58,351 nt of DNA, taken from Methylococcales bacterium (GTDB lineage: Bacteria > Pseudomonadota > Gammaproteobacteria > Methylococcales > Methylomonadaceae). Below, one piece after another: positions 1 to 9,119 of the stretch. Below the pieces are notes generated by a model that was not told where the DNA came from, did not search any database, and saw nothing but the letters and a program-made list of their open reading frames with translations. The stretch is taken from the NCBI GenBank assembly GCA_026399075.1, contig JAPLRR010000096.1, forward strand, positions 1-58,351, given 5' to 3'. The position numbers and the translations under genes are program-made. Every line of letters starts with the position of its first letter. Position 1 is the stretch's first letter.

Positions 1-41
1 TCTTTAATCGTTGCAATATGTTGTTCAGATATATGGGTCAT
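1..41 (-). CDS. possible start of a gene running off the left edge
   Basis: An ATG on the minus strand at 41-39 opens a frame (MTHISEQHIATIK) that stays open to the window edge. It follows the DUF927 gene on the same strand by 60 bp, so it could be the next gene of the integrated element. Only 13 codons are visible and the upstream ribosome site is weak, so nothing can be said about function and it may be spurious. Confidence 0.3.
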   Translation of the reverse strand, partial: MTHISEQHIATIK

Positions 42-101
42 GCTCTAGGTTGCGATGTGTCAAATTGTGTTTGTAGCATATATCGATTTTGAACAGTATT
101 G

Positions 102-2228
102 TTAAAAAATTAGTGTGGGGTATTTTTTGCGAGTTACCTTAGTAACACTTGTAACACCTGTTTTTACTGTATTACATTCATTGTCTTGTGGAGTGACAAT
201 ATAAAAGCGCTTGCTTCCCGTTTCGTTCTTTAAGAAGTTCGCCAATTTAGTGCTTTTCCCCTCTCCATCAAGCATCAACCAGCCCACCTCTTTAAGTGCC
301 CCGACAATTTGCTTTATGTCGTAACCCTTGGTGGCCTGCTGTAATCCAGCCTTGGTGAACAGCCACTCCCGCCCGCCGTTGGAGCTATTGCGCCAGTAAC
401 CGGAACGCTCCCCATGCAGGCGCGTGTCATCGGTGATACTGGTAAAACGCGCATCTCCGTACATTTCAAGATAAGCTCTGATTTGCTCGACGATCTGCAA
501 ATACTCCGTGTCGCCTTGCCCACGATAACCGCGCCAGTGTTCAAAACAAGTTAAGGCTGCATCAAATGCCGCACCATCATTCCACCCGGTAACGCCGTAT
601 TGTGTCGCCAGCTCTCCAGCGATACCAACAAGGGCAAAGGATTTAGCCGCTCTGGCTTCTTGCGCGGACAGTTCGCCAAACCGTGCAGTGAATCGCTTAA
701 GCGCCGCGTCTAGGTGCTGGGGGCATTGCTCCAAGGTATTAGGGTCTTGGGTTAGCTGGTTCAGGTATTCGCGCCCTGCCACGCCATAGGCTTGGTTGGC
801 CTGCTTTACGATAGCGCCAGCTAATGCGCCGCCGCCTTCGTAGCTGTGCAGTTCATCAAACGCACCATATTGACCGAATAGCGGTATCTGTAAGAACCTG
901 ATTAACTGCCCGGCCTTAACGGTCAAGCCTTTTTCGGATAAGTGCGCCTCAATGGTTTTTTCACCATTGGATAGAATCGCTATGCGCCACGTCTTAACCG
1001 CTTTGGCATGGCCCGACACATTGGCGCGTTGCTTGCCCGTGCCGTTGCCTAACAGATAAAGTGAGTCCGCCAGCTCCTTAGCTTCGCTGTCGCCGATCTC
1101 GTCCAAGGTCAATAAGCCATCATTGAACAATGCCGCCGCGCCTTCCAAGCCGTTGGCTGTGGACTTCCAGACGCGTTTATATTTTTCCCAGTTGCCCCAC
1201 ACAGAAGCCGCCAGCTTTAAGCCCGTAGTTTTGCCCTTGGAGCTGTCGCCAAAGATATGGAAGCCTACGCCGTCCATATTGCAAGGCTTAAGCAATGCGC
1301 CAGCAAAGGCCGTGGACACGGTAAACAACAAAATGGGATTGCCCGCGCACAATGCCGCGACATTGCCGCGCCAGTCTGCAAGCGTTCCCGCCGTGTTGTA
1401 TTCTTGGTGGTTGTTGCTTTCGGTTTGGAACAGAATTCCGTCGCTGTCTTTGCCAATGGTGGCATCGGGCAGGACAAAGTTTTCGGTGTCAAACCAGCCC
1501 ACTTGTGAAGCTGTCCAGACGGTTTTACTCTGGTTGATTGAACAAATGTAGGCGGCTATCTGGCTTCTCTTGTGGTAATTGAAGCCTAGCCCCATGTCCA
1601 TAAGCTCCCTTAACAGCTCTTCGCCGCGCCCGGCAAGCAGGCGCGTGGGCATGTTCCATGTTTGCCATTCCCCAAGCCTGTTTTTAAAACGCAACACTTG
1701 CCCGAATGACCGTCCCGTCGTGTCACGCGCTATGGCCTCAACAAGGATTTCCCCGCATACCCATGTGTCCACGGGCGCGGGGTCTTCGCCTTTGCTTAGA
1801 CTGTGATACCACACCCCCGCCCTTTGGGTTTTGCCGTGGTGGTCTTGCCAAAAATCCAAGTGGCATTTAAAGCAGGGGCGCTCTTCAGTGCTTGGTGCTT
1901 GTTTGTCCACGTTGTCGGGCGGCGTGGTGGCGGGGTCTATGGCTCTGCTTAAGTCAATAGTTCCAAGGGCTTGATTTTGTTGGATGGCATGATTTATACC
2001 GTCTATTTCAATAGATTCAATACCTTTGTAATCGGCGGCATTTTCCACTTGGCTAAGCGCTTGTTCATTGCGTTGTATTGCGTCCATTTTTCCTTTGCGC
2101 CGAGTTTTTTGAGGTTTTGAGATAGCGGATATTTTCCCGTTGCCATTTTTTGCCTTGTGCGTAGCTATCGGTGGTGCGGATTCTGGTGCATCCTCAAACC
2201 TTTTAAAATTAGGCGGTTGCTTACTCAT
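102..2228 (-). CDS. DUF927-family ATPase/helicase-like protein of an integrated element
   Basis: A 708-residue protein of the DUF927 family, found in P4-like satellites and integrative elements next to Toprim/primase proteins, where it is thought to act as a replication helicase. The first 125 residues are basic and low-complexity. A Cys pair (CFKC) begins the folded part. A Walker A-like loop (GDSSKGKTT) lies at about residues 327-335 and a Walker B (LLTLDEIGD) has its acidic pair at D376-E377. The start overlaps the stop of the Toprim gene by 8 bp, indicating translational coupling. The last codons lie in a copy of the 9-bp GTAACACYT repeat (142-159) that is also clustered at 7.5 kb. The helicase role is from family knowledge; the ATPase motifs are visible. 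Confidence 0.85.
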   Translation of the reverse strand: MSKQPPNFKRFEDAPESAPPIATHKAKNGNGKISAISKPQKTRRKGKMDAIQRNEQALSQVENAADYKGIESIEIDGINHAIQQNQALGTIDLSRAIDPATTPPDNVDKQAPSTEERPCFKCHLDFWQDHHGKTQRAGVWYHSLSKGEDPAPVDTWVCGEILVEAIARDTTGRSFGQVLRFKNRLGEWQTWNMPTRLLAGRGEELLRELMDMGLGFNYHKRSQIAAYICSINQSKTVWTASQVGWFDTENFVLPDATIGKDSDGILFQTESNNHQEYNTAGTLADWRGNVAALCAGNPILLFTVSTAFAGALLKPCNMDGVGFHIFGDSSKGKTTGLKLAASVWGNWEKYKRVWKSTANGLEGAAALFNDGLLTLDEIGDSEAKELADSLYLLGNGTGKQRANVSGHAKAVKTWRIAILSNGEKTIEAHLSEKGLTVKAGQLIRFLQIPLFGQYGAFDELHSYEGGGALAGAIVKQANQAYGVAGREYLNQLTQDPNTLEQCPQHLDAALKRFTARFGELSAQEARAAKSFALVGIAGELATQYGVTGWNDGAAFDAALTCFEHWRGYRGQGDTEYLQIVEQIRAYLEMYGDARFTSITDDTRLHGERSGYWRNSSNGGREWLFTKAGLQQATKGYDIKQIVGALKEVGWLMLDGEGKSTKLANFLKNETGSKRFYIVTPQDNECNTVKTGVTSVTKVTRKKYPTLIF
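141..160. repeat. two tandem GTAACACYT iteron-like 9-mers
   Basis: Two adjacent 9-mers, GTAACACTT and GTAACACCT, lie inside the 3' end of the DUF927 gene. The 20-nt stretch is repeated exactly at 7537-7556, upstream of the restriction-modification gene. Such short phased direct repeats resemble binding sites for a replication initiator. The protein end encoded here (GVTSVTKVT) is a by-product of the repeat. Confidence 0.6.
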
Positions 2229-3123
2229 GGCCTTCCTCCTTGTTTATCAAGTTGGTAAATAATTGGCTACCGATTGCATTAACATGGTCGTTCCAGTCAT
2301 GCCCGACTGTCGGCGGCAAAATGTACTTGCAACCAATGGCTAAGGCCGCCGCTCTCGCTGCTTTTTGTCCTGTGCCGCTGTGGTCGTTATCACCGGCAAT
2401 AATAATTGTTGCGGTCGGGTTCTTGGCTTTGACGATCTTTGCAACATTAGCGAGGTTGCCAGCATCGAAAGCAATAAATACTTGGTGTCCCATGGTTTGG
2501 TGAATGCTGCAAGCGGTGGCGAACCCTTCAGCAATCAAGATGGTTTCAGATTTCTTGCCTACCCACCAAAAACAATGCTTTTTTTGGCCGGATGTTAAAA
2601 AATTCCTGTCTTGTCCTTTGGGTTTGCGTGGGTCGATGAATTGCAGGTTTACCAGCTTTAAATTTTCGTTGTAGATAGGAAGGATAAGCACACCCTTAAG
2701 GCCGCCGGAATCGCCGGTTTTAGCACCGTGTGGCTTAATTTGCTTTCGGTGCAAGTAGACGTTGCCGGTATCGGCATAAATGGCGCGTTCCCACATTCCC
2801 CGCGCCTTAATCGCCGCCTGCTTTTGGGCTTCGTCTCGCTCTTGTTCACGCGCCAGCCGGGCACGCTCGCAACGCTCCTTAAAGGCTTGGCGTTCTTGCG
2901 GGCTGTAAGGCTTGGCACGTTTGGCTTGCCATGTTTCAAACAAGCCAGTGCTGTAATCCATAAACCAGCCGCCGCGCCGATCTTCAAACAGTAAACACCG
3001 CGCTGCTTTGTTGGTTTTGGGTTTATTGAGTCCAGCAAAGCATATTATTTTGCCAGCTGTGATATGTTCGGGCGGCACTAAGCCCGTTGCCCTGATTGCC
3101 ATTTTAAAATCTTCGTACATTTG
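2221..3123 (-). CDS. Toprim-domain primase-like protein
   Basis: A protein of 300 residues when read from the ATG at 3123; the reading frame extends 15 codons further but that stretch does not look like protein. The C-terminal half carries a Toprim fold: the catalytic Glu lies in LIAEGFATACSI and the acidic pair in AGDNDHSG, with a final HDWNDH typical of element-borne Toprim proteins. The N-terminal half contains a charged helical stretch rich in Arg, Glu and Gln. The stop overlaps the start of the DUF927 gene, so the two are one primase/helicase unit for replicating or mobilising the element. A zinc-finger primase domain is not obvious. Confidence 0.85.
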   Translation of the reverse strand, partial: QMYEDFKMAIRATGLVPPEHITAGKIICFAGLNKPKTNKAARCLLFEDRRGGWFMDYSTGLFETWQAKRAKPYSPQERQAFKERCERARLAREQERDEAQKQAAIKARGMWERAIYADTGNVYLHRKQIKPHGAKTGDSGGLKGVLILPIYNENLKLVNLQFIDPRKPKGQDRNFLTSGQKKHCFWWVGKKSETILIAEGFATACSIHQTMGHQVFIAFDAGNLANVAKIVKAKNPTATIIIAGDNDHSGTGQKAARAAALAIGCKYILPPTVGHDWNDHVNAIGSQLFTNLINKEEGHE

Positions 3124-3205
3124 GCTACTCCCTAGCCGTGCGCATAATGCGAAAAACAACAAAACCACGTATAATCGCGTTTGCCTGCTTTATTGTTTGA
3201 ACACG

Positions 3206-3243
3206 AAAAACCCACGGCTTTAATTTAGTCGGTGGGTTTTTTT
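3206..3243 (-). terminator. rho-independent terminator after the alpA-like gene
   Basis: A hairpin with arms ACCCAC and GTGGGT is flanked by an A-run on the left and a T-run on the right, so it could work in both directions. On the minus strand it lies 28 bp after the AlpA-like gene and before the Toprim gene, separating the two transcripts. Confidence 0.7.
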
Positions 3244-3270
3244 ATGGCTGTTGTTTTGAGGCGCTGGTAA

Positions 3271-3576
3271 TCATTCCGCACCGCCAAAGCTTTCAATCAA
3301 AGCGCGGATGTCTTCAACTTTCCATGCCGTGGTGCGTTCGCCCAGCTTTACGGGTTTTGGGTATTTGCCGGATTTAACGCCATTTAAAAATGTGGTGCGT
3401 CCTATTGGGATAAGTGCCGGGATGTTTCTTTTTCTATCGCCGATCACGTTCCAGATACGCAAGTATCCAGTTACAGGCAATAGTGGCGCTTGATTATCGG
3501 GGATTATTATTTTAATGCTTGAGCTGTTTTGTTTTGGCTCAGTGGCTGGGTTTGGTTGCTTAACCATATATTGCAC
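3271..3576 (-). CDS. AlpA-family DNA-binding regulator
   Basis: A 101-residue protein whose C-terminal 65 residues match the AlpA/excisionase-like winged helix family: IPIGRTTFLNGVKSG-KYPKPVKLGERTTAWK followed by a final helix (VEDIRALIESF). In P4-like elements AlpA proteins activate integrase and excision functions, so this is the likely switch gene of the element. It is followed by a terminator at 3206-3243. The first 35 residues are polar and probably disordered; a downstream start cannot be excluded. Confidence 0.85.
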   Translation of the reverse strand: MQYMVKQPNPATEPKQNSSSIKIIIPDNQAPLLPVTGYLRIWNVIGDRKRNIPALIPIGRTTFLNGVKSGKYPKPVKLGERTTAWKVEDIRALIESFGGAE

Positions 3577-3778
3577 TCCTACGGTGCTTAATGAACATGG
3601 CTAAATAATAAGAGGGAAAAAAACAGCTCCTTGCACCATTTTCCGGATATGATTTTCAATGAATTACATGGAATTTTGTTGGACGTAACTGATTGAAATA
3701 GAACTTAAATAAAAAATATATAATTTGGCATGATGTATGCTTAAATCGATTATTCCCAGTAAATCCGCGTAAAGCGAG

Positions 3779-4108
3779 CTAACCTTCATTTTTGGCCTTT
3801 TTGATGATCTGGTGGATTCTCTGGCGCGTTAAACCTGTGCAATCTGCCAATTTACGCAACACGGTTTCACCTTTGTCTAATTTTGGCTTGCCGCATTGTT
3901 CGGTCATAAACGTGATGGCTTTAATCTTATCGTCCCTTGATTGGCTACCGTCTGACAAATATACAAAAGCCAAAATTATGCCCTCGTCGCGCTTCTTGGT
4001 TTTTGCCTTTCTAATCTTTGCCAGTCGGTTTGCGGCTTTGATGGCTCTTCTTTTTCGTCCTGCTGCCGTTAAAGGCTTTGGCTTTGGCTTGTCCTTTTTT
4101 TCTTTCAT
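3779..4108 (-). CDS. small basic protein with a C-terminal helix-turn-helix
   Basis: A 109-residue protein that I cannot assign to a named family. Residues 1-45 are very Lys/Arg-rich. The end (VLRKLADCTGLTRQRIHQIIKKA) reads as a helix-turn-helix, so DNA binding is likely. Its ATG overlaps the TGA of a short upstream frame (ATGA), which itself continues in frame from the stop codon of the restriction-modification gene. It probably is translated from the same message as that enzyme, and a control or replication role in the element would fit, but this is inference. Confidence 0.65.
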   Translation of the reverse strand: MKEKKDKPKPKPLTAAGRKRRAIKAANRLAKIRKAKTKKRDEGIILAFVYLSDGSQSRDDKIKAITFMTEQCGKPKLDKGETVLRKLADCTGLTRQRIHQIIKKAKNEG

Positions 4109-4203
4109 ACATTATTTTTTCTCAATCTTTGCTCCCAGTCTGAAGCCATATCGTCCTGTAAGCTACGCGCAATATCCTCAATAATTTGTGCCTGGGGTTT
4201 TAG

Positions 4204-7023
4204 TTATGTGCTTTTGGCTGTCGGGCTTTCAAGGATTGGGCTTTGGCTTGTTAGCAATGCTTGATAGCGCTTAAATAGAAAAGCCACCCGTGCGGCATCG
4301 TCCTTGCCGCCTTTGTAGCCGTAAGCGGCATCAACGGCTTTGTCGAGTTGTTGATGAGCTTTGACCAAATTTGGTGGCATGGTAAACGGGTTGTATAAAT
4401 CTGCCAGTGTTGATGATATATGTTCTGCCCGTGCATCTAAAACAGCTTGACCTTTTTCTTCTATGGTTTTGATTTGGTTTTCGGTGGGATTGGGCCACGG
4501 GTAATTATTGTAGACAATTGTATTTGAGTATTGGTAATCACTTTTCATTCGTCCACATACACTTCTCATCCATGCCATGTGCATCGTCGATTGCAAAACG
4601 CCAAAATGATAACGGCTGGCATTGGGAACAACTAATACGGTTGGATTAACAATCAAATCCGGTTCACAAAATCCAAGTGGTACATATTTTCTTTTTTCGG
4701 AACTGACTTTAGGAACAAGAAGATAATTTGAGTTTGGCTGCCTATCTGCTTGAAATAACGAAGGAAAATCAGCCCATCTACGAGTATTTGCATCCACGCT
4801 TTTTAATCTGGTTTCACGAACAAGTTCAACTCGTCGCATTATCCATGTATATGATTTTAGTTCATTCGCCGCTATTCCTTTTAGCCATAAGCAATATCGT
4901 TTTGATCCGTTGATAAATTCCTCGGAACCAATAAAAGTTCGAATCCACGATATTGCATTTGGATGTTGTTGCAATAATTCAGTTTTATCACTTTCGGTTA
5001 AGGTCAAATGACCAAAATCAGCCGCTTTACTACCAAAATCCATTTCTGGCGCATTGCATAGCGGTTTCATTCGTTTGGTTAAAAAAATATTACTCGCATC
5101 AACCAAATATGGATTAATTTGTGATGCCTTAACTTCAATAGGTAAACCTTTTATATCGTCACCATAATCAAACAAACGAAAACTATCCGGTTTTTTCAAG
5201 CCAAAACCAATAATCACACAATGCACAGCGGCAATCCCGCGTCCTTCATTGCTCCATTGAAAGGTACGGTGGGCAAAGTGAATATTTATGCCTTGAGCCA
5301 ATAAATATGCCCACAAAATTCCAGTTTGCTCACCTTGGCAAATGCTGTTGGTTGACACAAAAGCAATTGGAACAGCAGAATTGTGTTTAATATAAGCCGT
5401 GGCTTTGATGTACCAAGCCGTCACATAATCCAATACACCCGCGCCTTTCATGTCTGAAACCAACGTCTCCATATCGGCTTTTTGTAATTTTGTTTGTTCC
5501 TTTTTTCCAACAAACGGCGGGTTGCCCATGATAAAACTACAGCGTTCAGGCTTGATGACTTCAGCCCAATCAATGCGCAAGGCATTGGCACACACGATGT
5601 TGGCTTTTTTGGTGAGCGGAATGCGGTGGTAATAAAGCCCTAGGCTTTGGACTTTCAGGTTCATTTGGTGGTCAGTGAGCCACAAGGCCAATGTGGCGAT
5701 TTGCTGGGCGCTTTCGTCGATTTCAATACCGTGGAATTGGTCAACATTGCATAAGATGAGGGTGTCCACGTCCATTTGTTGGTTTAAGTTTTTGCCCCAG
5801 ATTTTATTTATCACCTCCAATTCCAACAAACGCAATTCACGGTAAGCAATCACCAAGAAATTGCCACAGCCACAGGCGGGGTCAAAAAAATTAAGCCCTG
5901 CCAAGTGCTGGTGGAAAGCGTAAAGCTTGGTTTTGTTGTTGCCGCATTTGGCAAACTCTTTGCGCAAGTCATCCATAAACAGCGGGTTAATGACTTTGAG
6001 GATATTTTCTTCGCTGGTGTAGTGTGCGCCCAGTTCACGACGTTTTTTGGTTTTGGCGGTGGCGCTTTCATCGTCAAAGTGCATGATGGCCTGAAACAAT
6101 GAGCCGAAAATCGCCGGGCTAATTTCGCTCCAGTCTAGGCTGGCGCATTCGATGAGTGTGTCGCGGGCGGTTTGGTCAAGCTCACAATGTGTGAGCGTAC
6201 CTGCAAACAAAGCGCCGTTGATGTAGGGGAAGCGGGCACGGTGAGGGGGTAAGCTGCTTAGGCGTTTTGGGCCTTGGTAATCGGGTTTTTTCGCAAGATA
6301 GCTGTCATCAGGTTTGTTGAGGGTGTCGAACAGGGCTGTCAATTCGCCATGCAAATCCGAGCCGTCTACTTTTGTGTGGTTAATAAGATAATCCAGAAAA
6401 ATCCCGTTTTCATTGAACAGGCCGGTGTCTTCTGCGAACAGGCAAAACAACAGACGCACCAGGTATACTTCCAAGTCCTTACCGATATAGCCGGTATTTT
6501 TAATGGCATCGTGCAAGGCCGCCATTTTTTCTGCGGCTTTTTTGTTGATATGGGCTTGGCGTTCTATGGCGATTTTTTCATAACCTGCCAGAAACAAAAA
6601 GTGTTCAATATGACTAGTAAATTCAGTAAGTTTTATTTTTATAGGGTCGTTATGGGTTTCCAAGTTATACAAATGCAGGTTGGCAAAATCACTGACCAAT
6701 ACACAGCGAGGCATTTCAGCATCGCTTAAACCGGGAAAATATTCAGTAGCTTGTTGGTAGGCTTTATCTAAATTTTCACCTGCCGATTTCATTTCAATTA
6801 ACAGTAGTCCAGGGAAAAAACCGTCTATACGTCCACGCTTACTATTAAGTTTTTTTACGCGCTCTTCAAAACGCACTGCACGTCGATGGTCGAGCCCAAA
6901 AACTTCGCATAAATCACGTATAAAATTTTGTGCTTCACCCATTTCATAACTGGCTTTTTCATAGTCTTTAGCAAACTTACTAGCGCGGTGGCGTATTGTG
7001 TTTAGATTGAAGCTTACGGTCAT
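4204..7023 (-). CDS. type IIL/IIG (MmeI-like) restriction-modification enzyme
   Basis: A 939-residue single-chain restriction-modification enzyme. The N-terminal nuclease has the MmeI-type motif D-X9-E-X-K as D67, E77 and K79, so it appears cleavage-competent. A helical linker follows, then an adenine-N6 methyltransferase with SAM motif I (FDPACGCGNF, D381) and catalytic motif IV (GNPPF, N501). The rest, about 620-850, should be the target-recognition domain. In this family one polypeptide modifies one strand and cuts at a distance, with the recognition domain setting both specificities. It sits inside the ssrA-integrated element as defence cargo. No separate specificity or methylase gene is present or needed. 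Family membership is strong; actual cutting activity is inference from intact motifs. Confidence 0.9.
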   Translation of the reverse strand: MTVSFNLNTIRHRASKFAKDYEKASYEMGEAQNFIRDLCEVFGLDHRRAVRFEERVKKLNSKRGRIDGFFPGLLLIEMKSAGENLDKAYQQATEYFPGLSDAEMPRCVLVSDFANLHLYNLETHNDPIKIKLTEFTSHIEHFLFLAGYEKIAIERQAHINKKAAEKMAALHDAIKNTGYIGKDLEVYLVRLLFCLFAEDTGLFNENGIFLDYLINHTKVDGSDLHGELTALFDTLNKPDDSYLAKKPDYQGPKRLSSLPPHRARFPYINGALFAGTLTHCELDQTARDTLIECASLDWSEISPAIFGSLFQAIMHFDDESATAKTKKRRELGAHYTSEENILKVINPLFMDDLRKEFAKCGNNKTKLYAFHQHLAGLNFFDPACGCGNFLVIAYRELRLLELEVINKIWGKNLNQQMDVDTLILCNVDQFHGIEIDESAQQIATLALWLTDHQMNLKVQSLGLYYHRIPLTKKANIVCANALRIDWAEVIKPERCSFIMGNPPFVGKKEQTKLQKADMETLVSDMKGAGVLDYVTAWYIKATAYIKHNSAVPIAFVSTNSICQGEQTGILWAYLLAQGINIHFAHRTFQWSNEGRGIAAVHCVIIGFGLKKPDSFRLFDYGDDIKGLPIEVKASQINPYLVDASNIFLTKRMKPLCNAPEMDFGSKAADFGHLTLTESDKTELLQQHPNAISWIRTFIGSEEFINGSKRYCLWLKGIAANELKSYTWIMRRVELVRETRLKSVDANTRRWADFPSLFQADRQPNSNYLLVPKVSSEKRKYVPLGFCEPDLIVNPTVLVVPNASRYHFGVLQSTMHMAWMRSVCGRMKSDYQYSNTIVYNNYPWPNPTENQIKTIEEKGQAVLDARAEHISSTLADLYNPFTMPPNLVKAHQQLDKAVDAAYGYKGGKDDAARVAFLFKRYQALLTSQSPILESPTAKST

Positions 7024-7658
7024 AATGCCTTCTTGTTATTGGTTGGCTTGGTTAAAGTGTTAAGGCCGCATAGTTTACCGTAGTATTAGCGTTGGAATGT
7101 TTGCTTAAATCGTGCTTAGCCAATGTAGCTCTTTTGGCGCGTTAGCAACTGCGACACCTGAGTTGCATTATCGGCTAAGTGATTTTAATCATTGAAGCCC
7201 GCAAGCTTGGATTCAAGGTTGCGCAAATGCTAATCGTAACATTTTTCTTCACCCCACTAAGAGTGACAAACTTACGCTATTTTGTCACTCAAAAGTCACC
7301 ATAAATGAGGTTCAAAATAGTCCATTAATAACCAATGCAAACTATTTCATAAGTTGCGTAAATGTAGCCCATACAAGCTTGGTTTCCAAGCTTGCGCAAC
7401 TTTTATTTAAGAGTCCATAAGGGGGGGCAAAGTAGCGCAACTTTGGCGTAAAGCCATAGCAAGGTTTACGCAAAGGCTTATGCGAAAAAAAGCATGTTTC
7501 GGGGATGCTTTGGGTTGGTTGATATTATGGCTGGTTAGTAACACTTGTAACACCTGCCTTTTTTTCGGTGTTACTGCTACAGGCCTCGCCATTACTGGGC
7601 GTAACACCTGTAACACTTGTAACACCACGCAAACAGATAATACAAAAAATTTCTGATC
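7024..7658. other. 635-bp non-coding region between the RM gene and the integrase
   Basis: No convincing gene. It has degenerate repeats of a GCGCAA-type sequence and, at 7537-7627, a cluster of GTAACACYT 9-mers. A 73-residue reading frame here consists largely of translated repeats (VLQVLQVL) and is rejected. The region is the best candidate in the window for the replication origin of the element. Confidence 0.5.
7537..7627. repeat. cluster of GTAACACYT iteron-like repeats
   Basis: Within 91 bp there are six copies of the 9-mer: two in tandem at 7538-7555, one inverted at 7567-7574 (GGTGTTAC) and three in tandem at 7601-7627. The first 20 nt equal 141-160 exactly. The arrangement, with an inverted copy and tandem copies at 9-bp phase, looks like a protein-binding array such as an origin or partition site. 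It lies just downstream of the integrase gene. Confidence 0.65.
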
Positions 7659-8945
7659 TTACGCGTTCTTCGCAAACGGAATAATGACCGCGCCAGTCTT
7701 TAGGCTGTCCAGGTAATCAGCCCACCATTGCATTAAAACAATGCGTTCATCAATATAAACCGCGTGGTCGTAGGCCGCTTGGGTCTTAGATTTTACTGTG
7801 TGTGATAATTGGGCTTCTATGACTTCTTCCCTGAACTTACCTTTTGCGGATTCCCTTATCTGTGTTGATGCTATCCCCCTGAATCCGTGGGTGGTCATCT
7901 CTTCCTTGCTGTACCCCATGCGCCGCAATGCCGCCAATAAAGATTCAATGGTGATATGCCGCTCTTGCATACTGCCTGCTGCTGTCCTTAGGCTTGGGAA
8001 CACATAACGCCCATTTCCTGTTAGCGGTTGTATGTCTCTAAGTATGCCGATTGCTTGCCGTGACAATGGGACTAAATGAACGCGCCCAGGATCGCTTTTA
8101 AAAGCCGCGCTCTGTTTTTTGATGTGCGCCGGAACTGTCCATAAGGCCTTGTCGAAATCAATGTTTGACCATTCCAACGCCGCCAGTTCGTTTGGTCTAA
8201 CAAAGGTTAAGGGTAGCAATTGTAATGCCGCCCTAATGATTGGCGTCCCCTTGTAGGCTTCGATATTGTTTAGCAGTGTCGATATGTCGACCGCGCCTTT
8301 GACCCGTGCAAAGTTCTTTTGTGGTGGGGCTGGTTTTAATACTGTTCTGATTGCTGTGGCGGGGTTGTTCTCACATCGACCTGTGCCAATAGCAAAAGCA
8401 AAGACGGATTCACAGGCTTGGTTAGTCCTGTGCGCGGTTTCGATAGCGCCACGCGCTTCAATCCGCCGGATAGTGGCAAGTAAGGTAATAGCCGTTATGG
8501 TGTTAATGGGTGTACTGCCAAGATAGGGGAACACGTCATTAACCAGCCTTGTGAGCGTTCGCTGTGCGTGTCCCTCCGTCCACTTGCTTTTGGTGTGCTC
8601 CCACCATTCCCGCGCTATCGGTTCAAAGCTATCCGCCCCGCTCTGGCTGGCGCGTTCGGCTTTGCGCTGCTGGCTTGGGTCTATGCCGTTGGCTACTTGC
8701 TCCCTTAGTCCGGCGCGTTTAGTTCTGGCATCTGCCAATGAGATTTCAGGGTAAAGGCCAACTGACAAAGTTTTTTGTTTACCGTCGATTCTGTAATCAA
8801 ACCGCCACCATGATGATCTCTCCGGCTCTGCGACAAAATACAGGCCGCCGCCGTCCGGGGCTTTTATTACTTTGGCTTCTTTCTTTGCGTTTGCCGCCAT
8901 GCTTTTAATGGTCAGCGGTGATAATTTGTTCAGTGTTTTAGCCAT
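7659..8945 (-). CDS. P4-type tyrosine integrase
   Basis: A 428-residue site-specific recombinase. Residues 5-95 form the arm-binding DUF4102 domain typical of P4-family integrases. The catalytic domain shows R250 (FVRPNE), H353 and R356 (HGFRG) and the nucleophile Y392 (AAYDHA), so the enzyme should be active. Its start codon lies 175 bp from the 3' end of ssrA, the usual position of an integrase beside its attachment site, so the element most likely entered at ssrA. The gene upstream region has palindromes (8956-9015) that could bind the integrase, excisionase or AlpA-like regulator. Confidence 0.95.
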   Translation of the reverse strand: MAKTLNKLSPLTIKSMAANAKKEAKVIKAPDGGGLYFVAEPERSSWWRFDYRIDGKQKTLSVGLYPEISLADARTKRAGLREQVANGIDPSQQRKAERASQSGADSFEPIAREWWEHTKSKWTEGHAQRTLTRLVNDVFPYLGSTPINTITAITLLATIRRIEARGAIETAHRTNQACESVFAFAIGTGRCENNPATAIRTVLKPAPPQKNFARVKGAVDISTLLNNIEAYKGTPIIRAALQLLPLTFVRPNELAALEWSNIDFDKALWTVPAHIKKQSAAFKSDPGRVHLVPLSRQAIGILRDIQPLTGNGRYVFPSLRTAAGSMQERHITIESLLAALRRMGYSKEEMTTHGFRGIASTQIRESAKGKFREEVIEAQLSHTVKSKTQAAYDHAVYIDERIVLMQWWADYLDSLKTGAVIIPFAKNA

Positions 8946-8955
8946 GTGCGCCCCC

Positions 8956-9015
8956 TTGCTGGTAAATGGGTTGCTGGTAAGCGGCCTGCCAGCAAATTTA
9001 CCATCATTTGATGGT
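8956..9015. promoter_or_regulatory. repeats and palindrome upstream of the integrase
   Basis: Two direct copies of TTGCTGGTAA begin at 8956 and 8971, an inverted related copy (TGCCAGCAA) lies at 8987-8995, and a perfect palindrome ACCATCA-TT-TGATGGT occupies 9000-9015. They sit between the integrase start and the attachment site and are good candidates for arm-type or operator sites. The binding partner is unknown. Confidence 0.5.
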
Positions 9016-9053
9016 AGACGTTATTGTATTCAGTTGCACTTCGTTGGACAATA

Positions 9054-9086
9054 AAAAACCCGCTAAGCCTTGCAGCTTGCGGGTTT
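9054..9086 (-). terminator. terminator after ssrA
   Basis: On the minus strand the sequence reads as a GC-rich hairpin (AAACCCGCAAG..., CTTAGCGGGTTT) followed by a T-run, 34 bp beyond the tmRNA 3' end. If the element entered at the 3' end of ssrA, this terminator belongs to the element and replaced the original one. Confidence 0.8.
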
Positions 9087-9119
9087 CTGTACATCTTTGA
9101 ATCTTGTTGAATCTAAATT

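Noticed and set aside
3206..3243. Second attachment site of the ssrA element
   Set aside because: It is a simple terminator hairpin and shares no sequence with the ssrA 3' end.
7407..7628. 73-codon minus-strand frame
   Set aside because: Its first part is translated GTAACACYT repeats (VLQVLQVL) and the rest shows no protein-like pattern; the region is better explained as a repeat array.
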